From Histomonas meleagridis (Eukaryota > Parabasalia > Tritrichomonadida > Dientamoebidae): a stretch of DNA of 64,000 bases. The stretch lies in NCBI GenBank assembly GCA_020186115.1, contig WSYJ01000060.1, positions 558,001 to 622,000 of the forward strand. Direction: 5' to 3'. Positions 1 through 8,584 of this stretch are shown in pieces (positions within the stretch are counted from its first letter, which is position 1; each line of letters starts with the position of its first letter). The position numbers and the translations under genes were made by a program. Below the pieces are notes generated by a model. It searched no databases. It was not told the origin of the DNA and saw nothing but the letters and a program-made list of their open reading frames with translations.

Positions 1-137
1 GAAAAAATTGAGATAAATACGTTATTCCATGTGGTGCAAATGCATCAATCTCATGCAAATCAAAAAGAAATGGCACAAGTTTCATGAAAAAAAGCATTTG
101 TACTTTTCGTTTTATTAATTTTCAAATGTGTAAATAT

Positions 138-1358
138 TTATTTTATATTCAAATTCTTAATCTGTCCAATATATTCGTTGATATTTTTTGTGGTCAATAT
201 CACCAACTGTCTCCTGTTAATGTGTTCCCGAGTGAAAGGGTCCTCGCTTTTGTCCTTTAGTAATCTCGTCCAAGTATTGTAATCCAATACATAACCAGAC
301 GGAGACATCGCCGGCACTCTAATCTCCTCCTGTGTCATGGAGTCGATTTGTCCTTTCAATGGGTTTTTCAGTGCCTTTTTCTCATATTTGGACAATACGA
401 CTTCATGCTTCTTTTTCGTCGAGTGACTGGCTTGTTTTTCCCTTTTAGCTTTACGTGGGAATCTATACCGAAGTTTACCTTCGTCATCGACATAATAATC
501 AGTATCTTTAATTTCGCCATTCAAAACAAGTTTCCGATAAAAGTTGGCACATTGGTATCCAACGCGTCCGGGAATAGTCTGAGAAAAGATGCCCCAACGT
601 GATGTTCCATCTCCGTATAGTTTTTTCATCTCTTCAAGTCTTTTCAGAAATAGTTGCTTTTCTTCAGCTGACCATGAGCCATTCTTTTGTTTCTCGCCAG
701 GCGGAAGATTTCGGTATAAGTATTGATTCGGATTGCTGAGTCCTGATAAATATGAACTTTGATGAATTTCACTCCATTTGTTCCATACCTCTGGATCAAC
801 ATCTTTGGGACACGGATACTTCTTTGGTGCTGGCTTTTTTCGAGGATAACGTTTTGTGGCTCGATATCCAAATGTTTCACTTTCATATATTTCTTCTTCC
901 TCTTCAACATCACTGTCAGAGGCTGGTGGAGGAGGTGTAGGTGGCTGGATGTTCTTGGATTTCTTGGGATTAAGGAGATGAAGTCGATATTTATATTCGT
1001 CGTTGATTTTGATTCGGAATTTTGGATCATTTATATTAAACACAAGCTCCTCAGGATCACAACAAGACATTGTAAAGCCAATATATATTTCTAAAGGTGT
1101 TGCTTCAGGCCATTGTTTAACAATAGAAGGGAGAGAACGATTGATCTGATTAATAACTCTTTTTATCATGTTGATTTTATTATTTCGGATTGATTCTTCC
1201 AGTTCTTTATCTTCGAGTTCTGGTTCGAAATCATAATACTTAAAAATATCATCAATGGTAATTGGAGTTACATGTTGATCTATATCAGACTCGCTTGATG
1301 GATGGGATTCGTCTTTGAATTCTTCTTTGATGTCACATAGCGATGTACAGATTTCCAT
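138..1358 (-). CDS. Myb/SANT-like DNA-binding protein (paralogue of the 45.8-kb gene)
   Basis: A 406-residue nuclear-type protein. An acidic N-terminal half is followed by a P-rich linker, then a Myb/SANT-like helical domain at about residues 225-285. This reads NGSWSAEEKQLFLKRLEE, then RWGIFSQTIPGR and GYQCANFYRKL, the W-x(n)-W spacing of a Myb repeat. The tail is basic. The block from the PNQYLYRNLPPGE motif to the end of the Myb repeat is shared with the protein at 45786-46463, so the two are paralogues. A role in chromatin or transcription is inferred from the domain only. The ATG at 1358 is the first in frame. Upstream lie E2F-like motifs (1373-1382, 1401-1410, 1457-1468) and a GTTAACG at 1433-1439. 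Confidence 0.85.
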   Translation of the reverse strand: MEICTSLCDIKEEFKDESHPSSESDIDQHVTPITIDDIFKYYDFEPELEDKELEESIRNNKINMIKRVINQINRSLPSIVKQWPEATPLEIYIGFTMSCCDPEELVFNINDPKFRIKINDEYKYRLHLLNPKKSKNIQPPTPPPPASDSDVEEEEEIYESETFGYRATKRYPRKKPAPKKYPCPKDVDPEVWNKWSEIHQSSYLSGLSNPNQYLYRNLPPGEKQKNGSWSAEEKQLFLKRLEEMKKLYGDGTSRWGIFSQTIPGRVGYQCANFYRKLVLNGEIKDTDYYVDDEGKLRYRFPRKAKREKQASHSTKKKHEVVLSKYEKKALKNPLKGQIDSMTQEEIRVPAMSPSGYVLDYNTWTRLLKDKSEDPFTREHINRRQLVILTTKNINEYIGQIKNLNIK

Positions 1359-1372
1359 TTTCGAAATGAATC

Positions 1373-1468
1373 ATGGCGCCATTTTTTATATTTTTCTTTT
1401 AATGCGCCAAGTGAAGTTCACCACAAAAAGACGTTAACGAAGAATCGTGTTAATTCTTCCCGCGAAAC
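1373..1468. promoter_or_regulatory. E2F-like and Myb-like motif cluster upstream of the Myb/SANT-like gene
   Basis: ATGGCGCCAT at 1373-1382, AATGCGCCAA at 1401-1410, GTTAACG at 1433-1439 and TTCCCGCGAAAC at 1457-1468. These GC-rich words stand out in AT-rich intergenic DNA and match the TTTSSCGC-type E2F/DP consensus. Binding by an E2F/DP factor is inferred. Confidence 0.4.
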
Positions 1469-1556
1469 TGACCTTTAGTGAAAAAAACTATTAAAAAAGG
1501 ATACATAGTGATGTGGTTTTTTAAAAATTCGATTAATGTTTTTTTAATTATATTTA

Positions 1557-1970
1557 TTATTCAGAATTAACAAGTGTTTCCGCTAAGGGATATGAAGAAT
1601 GATCCATGGAGTCATGCGGTATACTTTTAGAATTGTTTTCCGAATTTTGCAAGAGATATTTTGCTAAAAAATATATGGGTTGAATCTCTGAAACATTTTC
1701 TTCGCCTAATTCTCTTCGTTTATCAAGATTATTGACCTCCTTCAAGAGTTCCTCTAACCCAGATGTTAATGTTTGCAAAACTTTTTCTTCTAGATAATTT
1801 CTAATGTTCGAGGTTTTAAGGTTTTGCTTATTCTGATTTAACTCACTCTCGTTTTGTTTTAGGTTATCATCTGGTTTATTAATGCTAAATGATTCAATAT
1901 TATTTTTTGTTTCGTTTTTTTCATTCATGTTAAACAATTCCGATCCCCAAAGAGCACTTTTGATCGTCAT
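1557..1970 (-). CDS. Dpy-30-motif protein
   Basis: A 137-residue protein. Its first 55 residues are polar and low-complexity. Residues about 56-110 form a Dpy-30-type helix pair: IRNYLEEKVLQTLTSGLEEL, then a short charged insert, then PIYFLAKYLLQN. This matches the Dpy-30 signature YLxxxVxxxLxxGLxxL...P..FLAxYLL. Dpy-30 motifs are dimerisation/docking modules found in COMPASS/Set1 complexes and in flagellar radial-spoke and adenylate-kinase assemblies; the sequence does not say which applies. The insert between the helices is longer than in the canonical motif. An AAACCGTTTT element lies at 1985-1994, just upstream of the ATG. Confidence 0.75.
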   Translation of the reverse strand: MTIKSALWGSELFNMNEKNETKNNIESFSINKPDDNLKQNESELNQNKQNLKTSNIRNYLEEKVLQTLTSGLEELLKEVNNLDKRRELGEENVSEIQPIYFLAKYLLQNSENNSKSIPHDSMDHSSYPLAETLVNSE

Positions 1971-2588
1971 GCATCATAACGTATAAACCGTTTTGTGCAA
2001 AAGTTTTTTTACGTAAGAAAGTGACATAAATCGGTTATAACGATCATAATTCAAATCAGAAAATTCATCATGAAAAAAATAAAAATATATCATTTTAGAT
2101 CAAATATTTTGGATAATTTTAGAAGCAAATCTTCCAGTAAAGATCAACTCTGCAATTATTTCAAATTTATATAAAAACTTACTGCGAACTTTCTTCGGAT
2201 TCACTTTGATGTCCAACTGGACAGAATTTTTATCGTCTGTTTTAAGAAATTGACTCTAGTTCTTGGGACTAAAAAGTGCAAAGCACATAGTATCACCTAT
2301 GAGTTTATTTATTATAATTGCATGTGTTAGTAATATTATAAATATAAATTGTTTCTTTGTAAATTTTTGAAATTAATTTCGAAATGATTTAGAAAAATAA
2401 AAAAAATCCAAACATTGATAACAAATATCATGAATAGTTCCTTTCTTAATCACAAGAATGATTCATTTTGAATACTTCATCCATGTTTTTGCAAGAAAAA
2501 TGTTTTAATTTTTTCTGAGGTGATGTTATAATGTTCAGAAAAGGTTTCGATTTCAGAATTATTTATCAACCGCTTTTTAGGATTCCAA
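1971..2588. other. Intergenic region with divergent promoters
   Basis: 618 bp of AT-rich DNA between the divergent Dpy-30-motif and LRR-PP2C genes. AAACCGTT- and CGGTTATAACG-like elements lie near 1985 and 2034. I see no credible ORF or RNA gene. Confidence 0.5.
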
Positions 2589-5387
2589 ATGGGTGCGCAA
2601 CAATCAGGAACACCAACAACACCTCCATTAACTACATTAGATCTCAGTGAGAGCGGATTAACTGCTGTGCCATATAAACCAGAATTTGAATATCTTCAAC
2701 AATTAATAGCACCACGAAATCTCATTCGTGATCTTCCTATGTCATTACATAATTTGCGTGGTCTTGATATTTCCTTTAATTTTATACGACGGCTCACCCC
2801 TAAATTAATTCAAGAAATTCAAAGTTATGATAATCTCGTATATCTTGATCTATCCATAAATTTTATCTCTGATTTAAAAAATCTTTTAGACGGCATGCCA
2901 GCATTAAAACGTCTTTATTTATTTAGCAACAAAATTTCTCATATTAATATTCGGTCAGATATAGAATTTCTTAATTTAGGACATAACTTATTTACCTCTG
3001 TACCAGAATTACCAAATTCACTCATAAAGTTAAATATGGATTTCAACTACATAAAAACAATCGATTTTTGCCTTCCAAATCTGACAAAACTTTCAATGTC
3101 ATTGAATGGCATTGAATATTTTCGAGAGGGTATTCAATTTCCACTTTTGAAAGAACTTGACCTGTCAAAAAACCGTTTGAAAAAAGTGCCAAATTTATTT
3201 TACTTTTGCCCAAAACTCGAAGTTCTTGATCTTTCTGATAACTTACTTGAGGAATTCCCATTACCTCCTCAAACTATAGTCGATTATAACTTATCCGCAA
3301 ACAAATTTAGAACCGTGCCTCATATTTTACGATATCTGACCAAATTAAAAAAATTGGACCTAAGCAAAAATAGGATAAAAAGAATACCAAGACTTCCTCC
3401 GTCCATTTGTAGTTTAAATTTACAAGGATGTGAAATTTGTCAAATTGAATATTGTTCTGTTCCAAAATTGACACGTCTAACAATACGCGAAAACAGATTT
3501 TCTCATATCCCAGCCTTCGAAAATTGTCAGTTGACTGAATATTATTTGGCATTTAATTATCTAACAAAAATTGAAAGATATGAAATATCGCATTTTGCAA
3601 CTCGAATCGATTTCTCATATAATTATATTTCCGAAATTCCAAATAATTTTTTTGACAAGTTGGATTTGAAATTCTTTGCAATTGCAGATAACAGATTAAC
3701 ATCAATTCCTCCATCAATTAAGTATACAGCTCTGACAGTATTGGTGATATCTGAGAACAAAATAAAGAAGCTTCCCAAGTTACCAAAGACATTAATTTCA
3801 CTTTTCGCAGGTTATTGTGATCTTGATTCACTTCCAGATTCACTTTCTAAAAACCCCAATCTTCGTGTTGTCGACGTACCTGGGAATAATTTGCAGTCGA
3901 TACCAACCTTTAAATCTGTTACTCGTCTTCATTTGTCCAGAAATAAATTTACGGTTTTTCCAGATAACATTCCAAACACTATAGTAAATCTTGATCTTTC
4001 TTTTAACGACATTGTCGAGATTCCAGAAGATCTTTGTTTCCTTCATCTTGATGAATTAGATTTATCTTTTAATTGTATCATCAATTTCCCAGAAAACTTC
4101 AATGCCCCAATGCTACGTTATCTAAGAATTAGTGCTAATCCTCTTGATGACCTTAACACGTCAGTATTTCCTCATCTTTTGATTTTGGACATTTCAATGA
4201 CAAATGTCAAAACCCCCGACGATAGCCCCATCAAACAGATTTTAGTATCAGAAGACTATCCAAGTTCTCCAAATCTACGTATCCATAGACTAACTTGTGA
4301 TGATTGGGTCGCTTATGCAGAAATGAAAGGTGTTAGAGATACAATGGAAGATGCAATAATTGTTCGATCACATATAAAGGGAAATCTCGATGTTTATGCA
4401 ATGATAGATGGACATGGCGGAAGTGCTACAGCTGTTTTTAGTGAATATTTTATCGAACAATATGTATCTTCAGAAAGTTTCAAATTTACAGAAAAATCAG
4501 TCTATCAAATGATATACAAGCTGGATGAAGCATTACGAAATCGAAAGTTCTTTGATGGTGCTACAATCGCAATAGCCTTTTTTAATGGTGAAAAACTAAT
4601 CACTGCGCATATTGGCGATGCACGAATTCTAGTCATTCATCGAGGCGGTGGAATATATTATTGTACAAATGATCATAAAGTTACTGAACGTAGTGAGTTT
4701 GAACGAATTCATTCATTTGGAGGTCGAATCACAAATCTTCGATTACATGGAGTTTTAGCGCCAAGTCGATGTCTTGGTGATCTTAATGTCCCTGCGAACG
4801 TCCCAATTCCCGAAGTGCACACGTACAAAATGAAGAAAAACGACCGCTGGCTCATCATCGGCTGTGATGGGATATTTGATGCGATGACGAACATAAAAGT
4901 GTCACGAGCGGCGCGACGATCAAATGATGCACGCGGATTAGCTTATGACCTTCGTAACCTTGCTTTTACGAATTTATCACTTGATAACATCTCGGTGATA
5001 GTAATAGACTTACAAGCACGAAAATTATTCGACTTTGGACAATGCCCAATTGTATCTGATACATCTGATGATGAAACTATACCTGAATATCATATGTCGA
5101 AACAATTCGTTCCAGTCGACTATTTGTTTTATACAAAGAATAAACTCATGGTTATGAATGAAGAAGAGGAAGAAGAGGAAGATGAAGAAGAAAAACTACA
5201 AAATGAAAATGAAAGTGAAAATGAAGAAATGGAAATCGTGTCAAATAATGAAGATGATGTCGAAGTAATCGGAAATCGATATGAAGACTATGAATTGGAT
5301 ATCGTTGGTGATCATTATGAAATGTATGAAGTGAATGATGCAAACCATAACAACAACGAGGAGGACTTCGAAATAGAAATAATATGA
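2589..5387 (+). CDS. Leucine-rich repeat PP2C-type protein phosphatase
   Basis: A 932-residue multidomain protein. Residues 1-7 (MGAQQSG) fit an N-myristoylation signal (Gly2, Ser6). About 20 leucine-rich repeats fill residues 16-555 (LDLSxNxI/L, PxLPxxL pattern). A PP2C Ser/Thr phosphatase domain follows at about 570-810 with its metal-binding motifs intact: GVRDTMEDA (about 581-589), DGHGG (D607), IGDARI (D677), CDGIFD (D760) and DNIS (D799). The tail (about 850-932) is very acidic. An LRR-PP2C order is also seen in PHLPP-type phosphatases. The predicted activity is metal-dependent Ser/Thr dephosphorylation at a membrane. The ATG at 2589 is the first in frame and creates the myristoylation motif, which supports it. 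Confidence 0.93.
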   Translation: MGAQQSGTPTTPPLTTLDLSESGLTAVPYKPEFEYLQQLIAPRNLIRDLPMSLHNLRGLDISFNFIRRLTPKLIQEIQSYDNLVYLDLSINFISDLKNLLDGMPALKRLYLFSNKISHINIRSDIEFLNLGHNLFTSVPELPNSLIKLNMDFNYIKTIDFCLPNLTKLSMSLNGIEYFREGIQFPLLKELDLSKNRLKKVPNLFYFCPKLEVLDLSDNLLEEFPLPPQTIVDYNLSANKFRTVPHILRYLTKLKKLDLSKNRIKRIPRLPPSICSLNLQGCEICQIEYCSVPKLTRLTIRENRFSHIPAFENCQLTEYYLAFNYLTKIERYEISHFATRIDFSYNYISEIPNNFFDKLDLKFFAIADNRLTSIPPSIKYTALTVLVISENKIKKLPKLPKTLISLFAGYCDLDSLPDSLSKNPNLRVVDVPGNNLQSIPTFKSVTRLHLSRNKFTVFPDNIPNTIVNLDLSFNDIVEIPEDLCFLHLDELDLSFNCIINFPENFNAPMLRYLRISANPLDDLNTSVFPHLLILDISMTNVKTPDDSPIKQILVSEDYPSSPNLRIHRLTCDDWVAYAEMKGVRDTMEDAIIVRSHIKGNLDVYAMIDGHGGSATAVFSEYFIEQYVSSESFKFTEKSVYQMIYKLDEALRNRKFFDGATIAIAFFNGEKLITAHIGDARILVIHRGGGIYYCTNDHKVTERSEFERIHSFGGRITNLRLHGVLAPSRCLGDLNVPANVPIPEVHTYKMKKNDRWLIIGCDGIFDAMTNIKVSRAARRSNDARGLAYDLRNLAFTNLSLDNISVIVIDLQARKLFDFGQCPIVSDTSDDETIPEYHMSKQFVPVDYLFYTKNKLMVMNEEEEEEEDEEEKLQNENESENEEMEIVSNNEDDVEVIGNRYEDYELDIVGDHYEMYEVNDANHNNNEEDFEIEII

Positions 5388-5859
5388 AACAGAAACGAAA
5401 TGTATTATATAATATAGAAAATAAAAGTGCTGTATGCGAAGTGAAAATTGTGAATTGCGATGTGATGCTTTTGAATATGAAACAACTTTCATGTAAACTT
5501 TAGACAAAAGTTGGTGTTTATTGACATCAACAACGCTTTGTGGTGTGGTATATGCCTGGCATTCATCATGACCACCGACATGTGAGGTAAAAATTTGAAT
5601 TGATTGAGAGGTATCACTTTTTTCTATGGAATGACAACCAAATACTGGATTTGGTTTGTCGGATGTGACACATAATATCATTTCTTTTTATTTCTAAAAA
5701 TACAAGTTTGCAACCCTCATATCAAACACAATTCGGAAAAATGATGTTATAAAATGACGATAAGTATTCAATTTCCATTGTGTACACACAATTTCAAAAA
5801 ATGACATGCATTTCAAAATTAACCGTTAGAATTTACCAGATTTCTCGCAAAAATCCAAC
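5388..5859. other. Intergenic region
   Basis: 472 bp between two plus-strand genes. A minus-strand open frame covering 5241-5681 overlaps the acidic tail of the phosphatase gene and looks like a shadow. An AACCGTTAG element at 5821-5829 is the likely promoter element of the next gene. Confidence 0.5.
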
Positions 5860-8090
5860 ATGATAAAAACACAAGTGAACGCTCTAACTAAGAAAAATCG
5901 CAGCTTTTATGAACCACTGGTGGATGTCGTATCTAGGATAGATTCAAGGTCACAAGAAGAATCACTAAATCTTGCAATGTCATTTTTCGATTCAAAATTT
6001 CCAATAACATTTAATACCATTGTTTGTCATTTAATATATCAATACTGTGTTTGTCAAATTTCTTGTTATGATTCATATTTAAATTTTTTAACATTAATTA
6101 AAGGTGCTGAAGAACAAATTCCTAATGTTAACATTATTGAAATGTTTTGTAATCTTTTATTAAACATAAATTCAAAAGAATCCGATTTTCTTCTTGAAAA
6201 AATGTTTGAAAAAGGATTAATTAACCCAAATTTTGTTCGCTACACAAAATCATTGTTCTTTGCACATCTTATGTCACCACGAACAATTCGAAATTTAAAT
6301 GATTATGATCCATATAAAGATGAATATTCCGGCGGTGTGTTTTGGACAGACTTTTTCCAAAATTATCAAAAACTTTCTGAAAATGATTGGGTACTTCATA
6401 AGCAATTGATAAGCGAAGGAAATAATCCAGAAACAATAACAGATATAATAAAAAATGATAATGTTACAAAACTTAGAGAAGTTTCAGTGGTAACAAATTT
6501 TGATTTCGATCAAAAAATTAAGAAATCGCTTTATGAAAAAAATAGTTTTATTAATAATGATAATGTTTCACTTATCGATTATGCAGCATTTTTTGGGTCG
6601 ATTAAATGTTTTAATTATTTAATGTCTAAAGATTCTAATTTAAAAAATACATTTAAATATGCAATCGCAGGTGGAAATCTTGAAATCCTTCAAAGTTGTT
6701 ATCAAAATCATTCATCGCCTGAAGGTATATTTGAAACAGCAATTGAATTTCATCAAAATGAAATTTTCCATTTCTTTTATGAAAAAGAAGACATTAATCA
6801 CGATTTATCATTAAGTAAATTAGGAACATTATGTGTTAGATATAGTAATTATGAAATTTTTTCATATCTCGAAAAAGAAAACATGAAAATTGATGATGAT
6901 ATTATTAACGAAATTGCAACAAATGGCGACTTATTCTTGTTTAATCGATTTGTTGAGAAAAGAAAATTGCCTAAAAATGTTTTGTTTTCTGCTATAAAGT
7001 CCGGAAATGTTGAACTAGTAAATTATATTATTGATAAAAATGAAGTTGATATTAATGAGCATTTAAATAATGTTCTTTTAAATATTTTGATATTTTATTG
7101 TTTGTTTTATGACTCCACTTATTTTAGCTATAAAATATGGTTACTTTGATATTGTTAAATTACTGTTGGAAAACAATAAAACTTATGTGAATGAAAAAGA
7201 TATTTTTTTGTGTGATTTCAAATTGATTTCAATAATTTTTTGTTTTAAAATAATATTTGGATTTTCTTTAAATAATTTTGTACTGCATTATTAGCAGCAT
7301 CAAAAAAAGGAAATATTGAAATACTAAAAATTATTCTTGAACATCCACGAATTAACATTAATGACCAAGATATATATTTTTTGGATTCAATATTTATTTT
7401 GAGTATTTATGGATAAAATTTCATATTTCATGTTTTTATTAAATATTTTTCACAGCACTTATATATGCATCGACATTTGATTATATTGATATTGTTGAAG
7501 TTCTACTTAAACGAAAGGATATTGATGTGAATTTAAAAAATGTTTTTTCATTTTTTCTAATGTTTGTTTATCATACTCCTTGTTTTATAATGTTTTTTGA
7601 AATTCATTTAAAATAATTCGTTCAGCAGTAATGATTGCATCAAGATATGGTTATACTGAAATTGTTAACTTACTTCTTAAAAATGAAGAAATTAAAATTG
7701 GTTATAAAGATGTCTTTTAATATAATTTCATATTAATTTCTTTTATTTAAAGTTTTATGATGATATTTGGAATATATATAATTTATTTAGAACTGCTCTT
7801 ATTTATGCATGTAAAAATGGTAATTTCGAAATAGCAAAATTACTTTTGAGTCATAAAGGTAAACATCAACATGCTGCAGATAATTATTTTGTTTAATTTT
7901 TGTTTGTATTTGAAATTTAAATTTTCAAAATAAAATTTGGAGTTTAATAACTTTGTTTAAATCAGCACTTATGTACGCAACTGAAAAAGGCTATACTGAA
8001 ATTGTTAGCTTATTCTCTGCACATAAAATCAGATCTAAAATGATGAAAAACAAACTTTTGAAAAAAGTAAGAAAATCCATGAACAAATAA
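5860..8090 (+). CDS. DUF3447/ankyrin-repeat protein with spacer-interrupted C-terminal repeats
   Basis: The continuous frame runs 5860-7149. About 230 residues of an alpha-helical N-terminal domain lead into the DUF3447 signature (VSLIDYAAFFGSIKCFNYLM at about residues 238-257) and degenerate ankyrin repeats. The DUF3447/ankyrin family is strongly expanded in trichomonads. Six further ankyrin units follow, whose conserved T/S-A-L codons begin at 7112, 7282, 7452, 7622, 7792 and 7962, exactly 170 bp apart. Each unit has a 90-nt open ankyrin frame, apart from the longer last one. Each is followed by an 80-nt AT-rich spacer that shifts the frame. The last unit ends in a basic tail and a stop at 8088-8090. 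If the spacers are removed from RNA, the protein continues to 8090; if not, translation ends near 7149. The N-terminal half is paralogous to the minus-strand gene at 23216-26876. An AACCGTTAG element lies about 32 bp upstream of the ATG. Confidence 0.75.
7112..8087 (+). repeat. Tandem array of six ankyrin units with 170-bp period
   Basis: The units consist of 90 nt coding (TALLAASKKG...-type ankyrin repeat ending in KD) plus 80 nt of non-coding spacer. The five spacers, 7202-7281, 7372-7451, 7542-7621, 7712-7791 and 7882-7961, are each exactly 80 nt, although their sequences have diverged. Several share ATATTTGGA about 25-35 nt before the next repeat. Confidence 0.9.
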
Positions 8091-8200
8091 ATAAAAATCT
8101 CTAATTCTATAAATATAATTTTATTGAAAATTCGTTATATAAAATGGAGCACTTTTTAAATTAAACTTGATAAAATCCGTACGTTTATTTTTTAATAAAA

Positions 8201-8512
8201 ATGAGCACAAGGAAAAATTTTGATGCTGAGAAGCTTTTATCACCAAAATTCGCTAAAAGTATCGAAAAGAATGAAGAATTTACATGTTCCAATCTTCCGG
8301 TTGATATATTCAAGATTGATGTTGCATCATTTTTATCAGAAAATGTTGATCCACAAATGCCTTTTAGACAAATTGACAGAAACACTACAACGTCCCGTTA
8401 TTCAAATGCTTCAAATGGAATTAAGAAGACCATGAATACATATTCAAAAAATAATGTTCAAGATTCTATCAAATCACACGGGTATTCCAAGTTTGGTTTT
8501 TCCAAAAATTAA
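8201..8512 (+). CDS. Small hypothetical protein
   Basis: A 103-residue soluble, Ser/Asn/Lys-rich protein with no transmembrane segment or signal peptide. I do not recognise a family. It lies 110 bp downstream of the ankyrin gene and about 70 bp upstream of the TBC gene, on the same strand. The frame uses ATG and has a balanced composition, unlike AT-rich intergenic shadows, which supports a real gene. Confidence 0.55.
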   Translation: MSTRKNFDAEKLLSPKFAKSIEKNEEFTCSNLPVDIFKIDVASFLSENVDPQMPFRQIDRNTTTSRYSNASNGIKKTMNTYSKNNVQDSIKSHGYSKFGFSKN

Positions 8513-8584
8513 TTTGCTATTAAATAAAATGACTAAAAGCTTTTTTAATTTTAAAAACAACAAATAAGTCGACCGTTTAACAAA

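Noticed and set aside
5241-5681. Minus-strand 146-codon open frame
   Set aside because: It overlaps the acidic 3' end of the phosphatase gene and intergenic DNA; its His/Phe/Tyr-rich composition is the reverse complement of acidic codons.
7202-7281. Splicing of the ankyrin spacers at a 3' ACAG before GCACTT
   Set aside because: Several units have ACTG, TCAG, GCAG or AATA at that position, which are synonymous or conservative codon changes of T-A-L. The ACA therefore looks like coding sequence, not a splice acceptor.
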